Shown here: positions 16,749 through 24,232 of the stretch, piece after piece | How positions within the stretch are numbered: position 1 is the stretch's first letter | Layout of the letters: every line of letters starts with the position of its first letter | Source of the DNA: VGJV01 sp964646415 | GTDB lineage: Bacteria; Patescibacteriota; Minisyncoccia; UBA6257; 2-01-FULL-56-20 | DNA length: 64,000 nt | Assembly (NCBI GenBank): GCA_964646415.1 | Contig: CAZYEL010000002.1 | Span: 1 to 64,000 of the forward strand | Direction of reading: 5' to 3' | Program-made: the position numbers and the translations under genes | Notes under the pieces: generated by a model | The model's database searches: none | What the model was told of the DNA's origin: nothing | What the model saw: the letters and a program-made list of their open reading frames with translations, nothing else

Positions 16749-17918
16749 AACCCGGCCTTCAATCTCAAGAAGGCGGTTGTATTTCGCAATCCGTTCGCCG
16801 CGCCGCGGCGCACCCAGCTTGATGGCATCCGCACCGACGCCGTACGCAAAGTCCGCGATGAAGTCGTCATTCGTTTCGCTCCCCCGGTGGGAGGCAATTA
16901 CCATCCACCCATACGTCCGCGCAAGACGCACCGCCTGAATCGCTTCCGTAACCGTTCCTATTTGATTGGGTTTTATAATGACGCCGCGGACGGCTTCTTC
17001 CCGCGCCGCCTTCTCCATGCGCGAAACATTTGTCGTGGTAAGGTCATCCCCGGTAATACACACCGAGCCGCCCCAGCCGCGGTTCAGCGTTGCAAAATTC
17101 CGGAAGTCGTCTTCGCCGAACGGGTCTTCGAGGTATATAAGCGGGAATTCCCTGATGAGCCGCGCATAACGCGCCATAAGTTCCCGCGGCGGGCGCCGGA
17201 TGCCGCTTGCCGCCGCATCCAACCCAAACTCGATTTTCCGCTCAAGTCCGAGCGCTTGCGCAACACGTCGCATAACGACAAACGGCTCGCGATAATCCTT
17301 AAAGAGAGGGGCGAATCCTCCTTCATCGCCCGCATGCGCGGCGGAAGGGCCTTTCGCCCGCACAAGGTACGCACGGAGCGCGTGATACAGCCGCACCGCA
17401 ATATCCACCTCGTCGCGAATACTTTTCCCTTCCGGAATGACAAGGTATTCCTGAAAATCGAGCCCGTTTCCTGCGTGCATTCCTCCCTCAATAAGATTCA
17501 CCAAAAGCCGCGGCGGGCGCCCGGGAACTTTGAAGCCGCCGATGCGCCGGAGGTGCCGCCAGAGCGGGATATTCCCCGCCAGGGCACCCGCGCGGGCGCA
17601 GGCAACCGAAGCGGCGAGAATCGCGTTTGCGCCAAGCCGGCGCTTGTTGCTCGTACCGTCAAGCTTCAGAAGCAACGCATCGATCTTTTCCTGCTCCGCC
17701 GGATTGAGCCCCTTCAGTCTAGGCGCGATAATGCGCAGAATATTGCGCACCGCTTTCTCCGCCGGAAGCGCGCGCGCCTCATGGGTCCCGGCACTCTCTC
17801 CCTTCGGTATGGACGCATGCACCGCGATGCGGCCGCAGAAAAGCGACGCCTCAACCGTCCAGTTGCCCTGGGAATCGAGTTCCTGACGCGCAGTAAGCTT
17901 GGTGATACGAAGCGCCAT
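16728..17918 (-). CDS. eno: Enolase, divergent
   Basis: A 396-residue enolase, which interconverts 2-phosphoglycerate and PEP. Visible motifs are ARQELDSQGN at the N-terminus, DFQEYLVIP (substrate-site Glu), GDEGGFAP (catalytic Glu), LEDPF and GDDL (Mg2+ ligands), KPNQIGT (catalytic Lys) and LGAPRRGERIAKYN (second Lys region shifted to Leu-Gly-Ala). The usual SHRSGET loop reads SHRGSET and the mobile loop reads KGESAGTHEA. It is shorter than the usual 430 residues. It is the last gene of the glycerate-to-lactate operon, 5 bp after the dehydrogenase. Confidence 0.88.
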   Translation of the reverse strand: MALRITKLTARQELDSQGNWTVEASLFCGRIAVHASIPKGESAGTHEARALPAEKAVRNILRIIAPRLKGLNPAEQEKIDALLLKLDGTSNKRRLGANAILAASVACARAGALAGNIPLWRHLRRIGGFKVPGRPPRLLVNLIEGGMHAGNGLDFQEYLVIPEGKSIRDEVDIAVRLYHALRAYLVRAKGPSAAHAGDEGGFAPLFKDYREPFVVMRRVAQALGLERKIEFGLDAAASGIRRPPRELMARYARLIREFPLIYLEDPFGEDDFRNFATLNRGWGGSVCITGDDLTTTNVSRMEKAAREEAVRGVIIKPNQIGTVTEAIQAVRLARTYGWMVIASHRGSETNDDFIADFAYGVGADAIKLGAPRRGERIAKYNRLLEIEGRVLSRRKG

Positions 17919-17923
17919 GGGAT

Positions 17924-18928
17924 TTATTTCACGACATTCTCCGGCTTCCCATCCATGAAACTCCGGATATTGCGGAGAGTGGTTTGCAAAATGCGCTGCA
18001 TCGCTTCTTTCGAATTAAAGGCGTTGTGCGGCGTGATGAGCACGTTCGGCATCCGTATCAGCTCGTGATTACGCAGCAAAACTTTGAGCTCGCTTTCACT
18101 CGGGTGCCCGGAAGAGAGGAAAAGCATCTCGTCCCGCGATTCGTTTTCCTCTTCAAGCACATCGAGTCCCGCACCGCCCAGTATCCCCTCTTGCAACGCC
18201 ATAACAATCGCTTCCGTTTCCACAATCGCGCCGCGGGCGGTGTTCACAAGATATGCGCCCCGCTTTACCGTGCGTATATTCCCTTTGTGTATAAGGTGGT
18301 GCGTCTGCTCGTTATACGGGCAGTGCACCGTGATGAAATCGGAGGAAGCGAGCAGCTCATCCAACCCCGCATAGGTAAACCCCATGCGCTCCGCAAGCGC
18401 GGAATCAGGGTACGGGTCATGCGCAACGACATTCATATCGAATCCTTTCGCAATCTTCACCGCTTCTCTCCCGATACGGCCGGTGCCTATCACGCCGAGC
18501 GTTTTCCCGCGCACATCCACCCCCCGCAAATCATCATTGCGGAACGTCCCCGTTTCCTTCACCCGGTCTATCCCCTGATATATTTTTCTCGAAAGATTCA
18601 AAATGAGGCCGAACGCGTACTCCGCGACGGTGTTATCGCCGTAGCCGGGAACGTACAGCACCGTTACTCCCCGCCGCTTCGCCGCAACGATATCAATGTG
18701 GTCATACCCCGTGGAACGGGTGGCGAGGCACTTCAGTTTCGGAAACTGCGCGAAGAGCGCATCGTCGAACTTTGTGTGTACGAATATCGCCGCAATTTCG
18801 ATGTCTTCCCGTTCCTTCGGAGCGACTTCCGTGCATTTTTTTTCGTGCAGCCGCAGCTCTTCGCCGGGAAACGCCGTGCGGATTTCCGCTTCCTCCCAAT
18901 CCTCGACTTGGAAAAATCCTATCGTCAT
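17924..18928 (-). CDS. D-2-hydroxyacid dehydrogenase (D-lactate dehydrogenase-like)
   Basis: The start is the ATG at 18928 (334 residues). It overlaps the ppsA stop as ATGA, so it is translation-coupled; the longer upstream frame lies within ppsA. VIGTGRIGREA (about 148-160) is the NAD-binding loop and AHDPYPD holds the acidic residue that selects NAD. NTARGAIV, DVLEEE and TPHNAF carry the catalytic Arg, Glu and His. The family fits D-lactate dehydrogenase, reducing pyruvate made by the neighbouring PEP synthase. Hydroxypyruvate or glyoxylate reduction is an alternative. Confidence 0.88.
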   Translation of the reverse strand: MTIGFFQVEDWEEAEIRTAFPGEELRLHEKKCTEVAPKEREDIEIAAIFVHTKFDDALFAQFPKLKCLATRSTGYDHIDIVAAKRRGVTVLYVPGYGDNTVAEYAFGLILNLSRKIYQGIDRVKETGTFRNDDLRGVDVRGKTLGVIGTGRIGREAVKIAKGFDMNVVAHDPYPDSALAERMGFTYAGLDELLASSDFITVHCPYNEQTHHLIHKGNIRTVKRGAYLVNTARGAIVETEAIVMALQEGILGGAGLDVLEEENESRDEMLFLSSGHPSESELKVLLRNHELIRMPNVLITPHNAFNSKEAMQRILQTTLRNIRSFMDGKPENVVK

Positions 18929-21462
18929 TGGCGTCTTTTCTTCCGGAGACGCCCTTCGGCTTTTGCGATTGCCAGCGTCGTGCGGATAACCGTATCGGCG
19001 TTGAGCGATATGCTCTCGATGCCCGCGCGCACGAGGAGTTCCGCGAATCCCGGGTGGTCCGAAGGCGCCTGCCCGCAAATGCCGATATATTTCTTTTTCT
19101 TTCTGCATACCGCAATTACTTTGGTGATAAGCTGCCGCACCGCATCGTCGGTTTCATCGGCAACTTTGTTCACGATTCCCGAATCGCGGTCAAGTCCGAG
19201 CGTGAGCTGCGTGAGATCGTTCGACCCGATGGACATGCCGTCGAATATCTTAAGAAACTCTTCCGCAAGGAGTACATTTGAGGGAATCTCGCACATTACG
19301 TAGACCGGCGTTCTTTCCCCCCGTCCGCCCGCAAGATTCGCAAGTCCGGATCCGGCCATAAGCATAAGCGTTTTCCGCCCCTCCTCAACCGTCCTGCAAA
19401 ACGGCACCATGGGAATCACGTTCCGGAGCCCCATGCGCTCCCGGACAATCCGCACCGCCTTGCATTCAAGCAAAAACGCATCTTTGAATTTCGGGTCGTA
19501 GTATCGCGACGCGCCCCGCCAGCCGATCATCGGATTCTCCTCCTCCGGCTCGTATGCGGCGCCGCCCGCAAGCGAGCGGTATTCGTTGCTCTTGAAGTCA
19601 GAAAAGCGGACAATGACCGGATGCGGGTAAAATGCCGCGCCGATTTTCGCGATGCCATAGGCGAGATTATCCACGTAGTAATCCACGGGGCGCTCCCAGC
19701 CGCGCATCTTCTCTCTGATGATGCGGCGCACCTCGGGCGTCTGGGAACGGTAATTCAAGAGTGCCATCGGATGCACGCCGATTTTTGAAGCGATAATAAA
19801 CTCCTCCCGCGCAAGCCCTACGCCTGCGTTCGGCAGGAATGATGTTTCAAACGCCGAATCGGGAATCGCCACATTCACCATCACCTTCGTCCTTGGCTTC
19901 GGGATTTTCCGCACGTCATGCGCATGCGTCTTGAATTTCAGCGCGCCCGCATACACCGCGCCTTCGCTTCCGGTCGTATCCACGGTAAGCATCTCTCCGG
20001 TCTTTATTCTTCTTGTGGCATGCTCCGTGCCCACCACCGCGGGAATACCGAGCTCGCGGCTCACGATCGCCGCGTGGCTCGTGCGCCCGCCTTTGTCCGT
20101 CACGATTGCGGCGGCAATTTTCATAATCGGCTCCCAGTCCGGGTCGGTCATGGTAGTCACCAGGATCTCTCCCCGCTTGAACTCCCCGATGTGCTTCGCG
20201 TCCATGATCACGCGCGCCTTCCCTGTCGCAATACGCGAACCGACGGAAGCGCCGCGCACCAGCGGCTCCCTTCCCTGCGCGCGGAGGCGGTATTCCGTAA
20301 CTTTCGAATAATCCCGGTTTGCATGCACCGTCTCGGGACGCGCCTGGACAACATAGAGTTCGCCGGTGACGCCGTCCTTCGCCCACTCCATATCCATCGG
20401 CGTCCATTTGCCGTTCTTCCCGGAATAGTGCTCCTCGACCGCAACGGCCCAGCGCGCGAGCGTGAGCACCTCATCTTCCTGCAGCACGAAGCGGTCCCGC
20501 TCCGCGGGCGACGTACGCACCACTTTTGTCCGCTTGATGCCGCTGCCGCGTGCGGCATACACCATTTTCTCGTTCTTGTTGCCGAGCCGCCTGTCGATAA
20601 TAGGAACCAATCCTTTTCCCCCGATTCCCTTCTTCCATACTATGAATTCATCGGGTGTCACGCGTCCCTGCACAATCATCTCGCCCAACCCCCACACCGC
20701 ATTGATTACCACCGCGTCGCGAAAACCGGATTCCGTATCAAGCGTAAATATGACTCCGGATGCGCCCTTATCCGACCGCACCATTTTCTGCACGCCTACC
20801 GAAAGCGCGATTTTCAAATGGTCGAACCCTTTGTCCGCACGGTAAGAAATCGCGCGATTGGTAAAAAGCGAAGCCATTGCCGCCCGGGTCGCGGCAACCA
20901 GGCCGTCTCCGCCACGGATACCGAGATATGTTTCATGCTCCCCGGCAAAACTTGCGCCGGGAAGGTCTTCCGCCGTCGCGGAAGAGCGCACCGCAACATC
21001 CACGCCTTTTCCGTAACGCTTTTCAAGTCCCTCATACGCCCTCCGGATTGCCGCTTCGAGGTCTTCCGGGAACGGCGTCCGGCGGATAGCGTCGCGCACT
21101 TCTTTCCCCCGCAACGCAAGCTCACGAAGGTTTCTCGTATCCAACCCCTTAAGCGTAACGCGCACAAATTTGGCGAGCCCGGTTGTTTTGAGAAAGTGAT
21201 AATAGGCATCCGCGGTAATCGCGAATCCCGACGGCACTCGCACCCCTTTCTTGCGAAGCGAGCGAATCATTTCGCCGAGCGACGCATTTTTACCGCCCAC
21301 ACGGCCCACGTCCCCGATGCCCACCTCTTCAAACGGAAGAATGAATCCCGTTAGAAATTTCCGCGAGGCATTTGTATCCCTACGGGAATTTAACCCTGGC
21401 GATAACCCGCGCCGCAAACGTTGGGGTATTATTTCTAACGGGATGAATGAACGCGGTGACAT
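18925..21462 (-). CDS. ppsA: Phosphoenolpyruvate synthase (pyruvate, water dikinase)
   Basis: The conserved protein begins near residue 43 (LPFEEVGIGDVGRVGGKN) and has the three PPS domains. These are an ATP-grasp part (about 45-370), a swivelling domain with the phospho-histidine in GGRTSHAAIVSREL (about 460), and the PEP-binding barrel ending with CGQAPSD (active-site Cys). The enzyme links pyruvate and PEP with ATP/AMP. In organisms lacking pyruvate kinase it can run toward pyruvate and ATP. The only ATG in frame is at 21462. The 40 residues after it are encoded by a 100-bp inverted-repeat element, so the true start is uncertain and may lie near 21340. Confidence 0.9.
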   Translation of the reverse strand: MSPRSFIPLEIIPQRLRRGLSPGLNSRRDTNASRKFLTGFILPFEEVGIGDVGRVGGKNASLGEMIRSLRKKGVRVPSGFAITADAYYHFLKTTGLAKFVRVTLKGLDTRNLRELALRGKEVRDAIRRTPFPEDLEAAIRRAYEGLEKRYGKGVDVAVRSSATAEDLPGASFAGEHETYLGIRGGDGLVAATRAAMASLFTNRAISYRADKGFDHLKIALSVGVQKMVRSDKGASGVIFTLDTESGFRDAVVINAVWGLGEMIVQGRVTPDEFIVWKKGIGGKGLVPIIDRRLGNKNEKMVYAARGSGIKRTKVVRTSPAERDRFVLQEDEVLTLARWAVAVEEHYSGKNGKWTPMDMEWAKDGVTGELYVVQARPETVHANRDYSKVTEYRLRAQGREPLVRGASVGSRIATGKARVIMDAKHIGEFKRGEILVTTMTDPDWEPIMKIAAAIVTDKGGRTSHAAIVSRELGIPAVVGTEHATRRIKTGEMLTVDTTGSEGAVYAGALKFKTHAHDVRKIPKPRTKVMVNVAIPDSAFETSFLPNAGVGLAREEFIIASKIGVHPMALLNYRSQTPEVRRIIREKMRGWERPVDYYVDNLAYGIAKIGAAFYPHPVIVRFSDFKSNEYRSLAGGAAYEPEEENPMIGWRGASRYYDPKFKDAFLLECKAVRIVRERMGLRNVIPMVPFCRTVEEGRKTLMLMAGSGLANLAGGRGERTPVYVMCEIPSNVLLAEEFLKIFDGMSIGSNDLTQLTLGLDRDSGIVNKVADETDDAVRQLITKVIAVCRKKKKYIGICGQAPSDHPGFAELLVRAGIESISLNADTVIRTTLAIAKAEGRLRKKRRQ
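21345..21444. repeat. 100-bp inverted-repeat element at the 5' end of ppsA
   Basis: ATCCCGTTAGAAAT (21345-21358) and its exact complement (21431-21444) bound a 100-bp GC-rich element with further internal complementarity. It sits between the glycerate kinase stop and the conserved start of ppsA and keeps an open frame with ppsA. It looks like a miniature mobile or dispersed repeat. Confidence 0.65.
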
Positions 21463-21468
21463 ATATTT

Positions 21469-22767
21469 TTATTCTTTTAGCGCAATAACAAGATCCGACA
21501 CATTCGACCCCGTAATTCCCGTACTAAGAAAATCGCCGACCTCGCGAAAGAACACGTAGGAATCGTTCGCCGCAAGATATTCGCCGGGCGCACGACCGAG
21601 CGCCTCGGCATGCTCTCCCGTCATTATATCGCATAGTGCCCCCGCATAGTCACTGTTATCCCTTCCGTCGGAGGCAAGCGAGAGCACCACTTCGCCGCGC
21701 TCCAGAAACCGGAGAGCGGAAAGCGCAAGCTCCATATTGCGTCCGCCCGTTCCCGCCCCCTTTACGGTTACCGTCGTTTCACCCCCGTACAACAGCGCGC
21801 AGCGCGATTTTCCGGCGTGAAGCGCGCGAGCAATTTTCTCACCCGCTTCCCGCGCCTCCCCCACCAGTGCACCGCTCCGAGAATCGGGCGCGAATCCCCG
21901 CTGTTTCGCCGCATCCGCCATCGCGCGGAGCGCTATGTCGTTCGACACAGCAACGATGTTTTGAATTTTCTCGAAATATTTTTCGTCTTTCGGCGTTTCC
22001 ACAAGCCCGCACCGTTCGCCCCCGCACGCCGCACGCAACCCGTATTTCTCAAGTATCATTTCGGCATCACGAACACTCGTCGCATCCTTCACCGTAGGTC
22101 CGGAAGCGATAAACTGCACGTCATCGCCCGCAACATCGGAGAAAATGAGCGAGGCAACCCGCGCCGGGTACGCCTGCTGCGCAAGATATCCGCCCCGTGC
22201 CTGCGACGGGAGATGCTTCCGCACCGTATTCATTTCCTGTATTGCCGCGCCGCTCCGCATAAGCGCGCTCACTATTTTTCCCTCATCCCCGCAACCTTCT
22301 TCCCTCGGCAGACAAAGAAGCGTCGAACCTCCCCCTGAAATTATAAAAAGCACAAGGTCGTTTTCGCCCAGCCCCGCGAGCACCCCTCTCAGCATCGCAG
22401 ACCCCCGGGCATTCGCCTCCGAAGGCAACGGATGAGTGCCTTCCACCGCGGTTATCCTTTCGAGCGGCGGCGGCGTCCCGACGCCGAGCGCCACGCCGCG
22501 GGTAATCGCCTCTCCCAATATGCGCTCAAGCGCCTTCGCCGCCTCAAACGCGCATTTCCCCACGCCCGCGACCACGATTTTATCCCCGGTACGCATCGGG
22601 TAGCTCTTCTCGCCGATTGTCACGCTTCCCTCCCCGGTTTTCACCCACTTCCCGATAACCTCCGCAGTGCGTATTGCCCGAATTCCTTCTTCCGCAATCT
22701 CCAAAGCCGCGCGTCTTGTTGCGGATGTCGCAAGCTTCTCAAAATTCTTTATCGCGCGCGTTTCCAT
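21469..22767 (-). CDS. Glycerate 2-kinase (MOFRL/DUF4147 family)
   Basis: A 432-residue protein of the GckA/TtuD glycerate kinase family, which makes 2-phosphoglycerate from D-glycerate and ATP. The N-terminal domain has VVAGVGKCAFEAAKAL (about 66-82) and FIISGGGSTLLCLP (about 143-156). The C-terminal MOFRL domain has GGETTVTVKGAGTGGRNMEL and LASDGRDNSDYAGA. It is the first gene of the minus-strand operon that continues into PEP synthase, hydroxyacid dehydrogenase and enolase. Its product is the substrate of that enolase. Confidence 0.9.
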   Translation of the reverse strand: METRAIKNFEKLATSATRRAALEIAEEGIRAIRTAEVIGKWVKTGEGSVTIGEKSYPMRTGDKIVVAGVGKCAFEAAKALERILGEAITRGVALGVGTPPPLERITAVEGTHPLPSEANARGSAMLRGVLAGLGENDLVLFIISGGGSTLLCLPREEGCGDEGKIVSALMRSGAAIQEMNTVRKHLPSQARGGYLAQQAYPARVASLIFSDVAGDDVQFIASGPTVKDATSVRDAEMILEKYGLRAACGGERCGLVETPKDEKYFEKIQNIVAVSNDIALRAMADAAKQRGFAPDSRSGALVGEAREAGEKIARALHAGKSRCALLYGGETTVTVKGAGTGGRNMELALSALRFLERGEVVLSLASDGRDNSDYAGALCDIMTGEHAEALGRAPGEYLAANDSYVFFREVGDFLSTGITGSNVSDLVIALKE

Positions 22768-22862
22768 GCCGCGTTGTGTAAATTGCCAGGATGCCTCTTT
22801 ATATGCATGGTACTTGCCCTCTATTGTAGCAAATCACCGGGACACGCCACGGGCGAATTTGG

Positions 22863-22868
22863 TATAAT
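22863..22868 (+). promoter_or_regulatory. -10 box of the cupin gene, leaderless type
   Basis: A perfect TATAAT at 22863-22868 lies 6 nt before the ATG at 22875, so transcription should begin at the start codon. Confidence 0.6.
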
Positions 22869-22874
22869 TCTTAT

Positions 22875-23270
22875 ATGAAAGGCTACGTTGGCAACATTGA
22901 GGAAGAATCCCTCAAAAACGAGTGTTTCAGGAAAGTCCTCTACACCGCAAAAAAGAGCCAGCTTGTGCTGATGAACTTGCAGCCGGGAGAGGACATCGGC
23001 GAAGAGGTACATCAGCTCGACCAATTCCTCCGGTGCGAAGCCGGTACCGGCAAAGCAATCCTCAATGGAATCGAATATCCGGTCCATGACGGGACGGCAG
23101 TAGTGGTTCCCGCAGGAGTGAACCACAACATCATTAATACGTCGCCCGACGCGCCCATGAAGCTTTACACCATCTATTCCCCGCCGAATCATCGCAACGT
23201 AGTGGTGCATCGCACGAAAGCGGATGCAGAGGCCGACGAAGAGCACTTCGACGGGAGATTGAGTGAATAA
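22875..23270 (+). CDS. Cupin-domain protein
   Basis: A 131-residue single-domain cupin. The two cupin motifs are visible as GEDIGEEVHQLDQFLRCEAG (about 37-56) and VVVPAGVNHNIINTS (about 79-93), with His and Glu residues able to bind a metal. Small cupins of this type are often isomerases or sugar- and metal-binding proteins; no specific substrate can be named. It overlaps the EamA-type gene by 8 bp. Confidence 0.85.
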   Translation: MKGYVGNIEEESLKNECFRKVLYTAKKSQLVLMNLQPGEDIGEEVHQLDQFLRCEAGTGKAILNGIEYPVHDGTAVVVPAGVNHNIINTSPDAPMKLYTIYSPPNHRNVVVHRTKADAEADEEHFDGRLSE

Positions 23271-23706
23271 TCGAACCGCCCGCCCCCTCATGCACTGGAG
23301 CATTTACGCGTTAGGCTCGGCAGTCTTTGCGGCGCTGGTCGCCATTTTCGGCAAGCTCGGTCTTCAAGGAATAGATTCCACGCTTGCGACAACCGTCCGC
23401 TCGGTCGTAATGACGCTCTTCCTTGTTCTTGTTTCATTCTCGCTCGGGAAGTTCGAATTCCTGGGCACCCTGAACAACCGGGCACTCGCCTTCATTATCC
23501 TTTCCGGGCTCGCGGGCGCGCTCTCCTGGCTCTTGTATTTCCTCGCCATTAAGCTCGGGCCCGTTTCCGGCGTCGCAGGCATCGACCGGACAAGCGTAGT
23601 CTTCGCACTCATCCTCGCCGCACTTTTCCTGGGCGAATCGTTCACTGCGCAAAAAGCGCTGGGTGCGGCGCTTGTCGCAATCGGCGCGGTCCTCCTTGCG
23701 ATATAG
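23263..23706 (+). CDS. Half-size EamA membrane protein
   Basis: A 147-residue protein with four to five hydrophobic segments forming a single EamA repeat, about half the length of a full DMT transporter. A TLNNRALAFIILSGLAGALSWLLY core and a C-terminal FLGESFTAQKALGAAL segment match the COG2510-type half transporters, which are thought to work as dimers. Start overlaps the cupin stop region by 8 bp. A decayed second copy follows 5 bp downstream. Confidence 0.85.
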   Translation: MNNRTARPLMHWSIYALGSAVFAALVAIFGKLGLQGIDSTLATTVRSVVMTLFLVLVSFSLGKFEFLGTLNNRALAFIILSGLAGALSWLLYFLAIKLGPVSGVAGIDRTSVVFALILAALFLGESFTAQKALGAALVAIGAVLLAI

Positions 23707-23711
23707 CGAAC

Positions 23712-24022
23712 ATGCCGCTCACCGGCTTGTCGTATGCAATCAGTGCCGCCGTTACGTGGGGGCTGGTTTACACCATTGACCAGCGGATACTCCGAAATAC
23801 GACTCCCTTTACTCTTCTTTTCGTTAACTCGCTTATCACCGTAGCTATCCTGCTTCCCTTCATATTTTTAGAGCGGAAAGAATTTGCCGCACCGCGCCCG
23901 GCTCCGCGCTTCTCCTCGGCGGCTCGCTCATAGTTATAGGCTCGGCCATTATCATCTCATCGGGGCGAAAAACCCTGAAAAATAAGGCTTTCCCATGTGA
24001 GCGACTAGAAACTAGCAATTAG
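23712..24022 (+). pseudogene. Decayed second EamA gene (internal deletion and frameshift)
   Basis: The first 55 codons encode two EamA membrane segments (LSYAISAAVTWGLVYTID, then LLFVNSLITVAILLPF). After about 23885 the homologous frame shifts. The frame that continues from about 23909 encodes the last EamA segment (LLGGSLIVIGSAIIIS), ending at the TAG at 24020-24022. The middle segments are missing. This reads as a deletion remnant of a gene that was the partner of the upstream half-size EamA protein. Confidence 0.75.
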
Positions 24023-24087
24023 AAATCTAGAATTTAGGCGGCTAGCAATACGGATCAACGAATAACGCACAAATCATTTATCTATTC

Positions 24088-24127
24088 CATATACAAACTT
24101 ATTGCACGTGCAATAAGTTTGTATATG
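24088..24127. repeat. 40-bp perfect palindrome
   Basis: A perfect palindrome with no spacer, centred at 24107/24108 on GCAC|GTGC; its left half is CATATACAAACTTATTGCAC. It lies between the convergent EamA remnant and uvrA, so it could act as a bidirectional terminator, although there is no long T tract. The rest of 24023-24232 is AT-rich and shows no gene. Confidence 0.85.
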
Positions 24128-24232
24128 TTTATATGAAATACGGCGGCTTAAAACATCGCCACGTTTTAAAATCCAATTCGTTGCCCGCCTGTCAGTGATT
24201 CAGTTTTTATGAGTTTTAGGCGATTCGCGCTT

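Noticed and set aside
16887..18068. 393-codon plus-strand frame inside eno
   Set aside because: Antisense shadow; the minus strand carries all enolase motifs.
19918..21354. 478-codon plus-strand frame inside ppsA
   Set aside because: Antisense shadow of ppsA in GC-rich sequence; rich in Arg, His and Pro with no domain.
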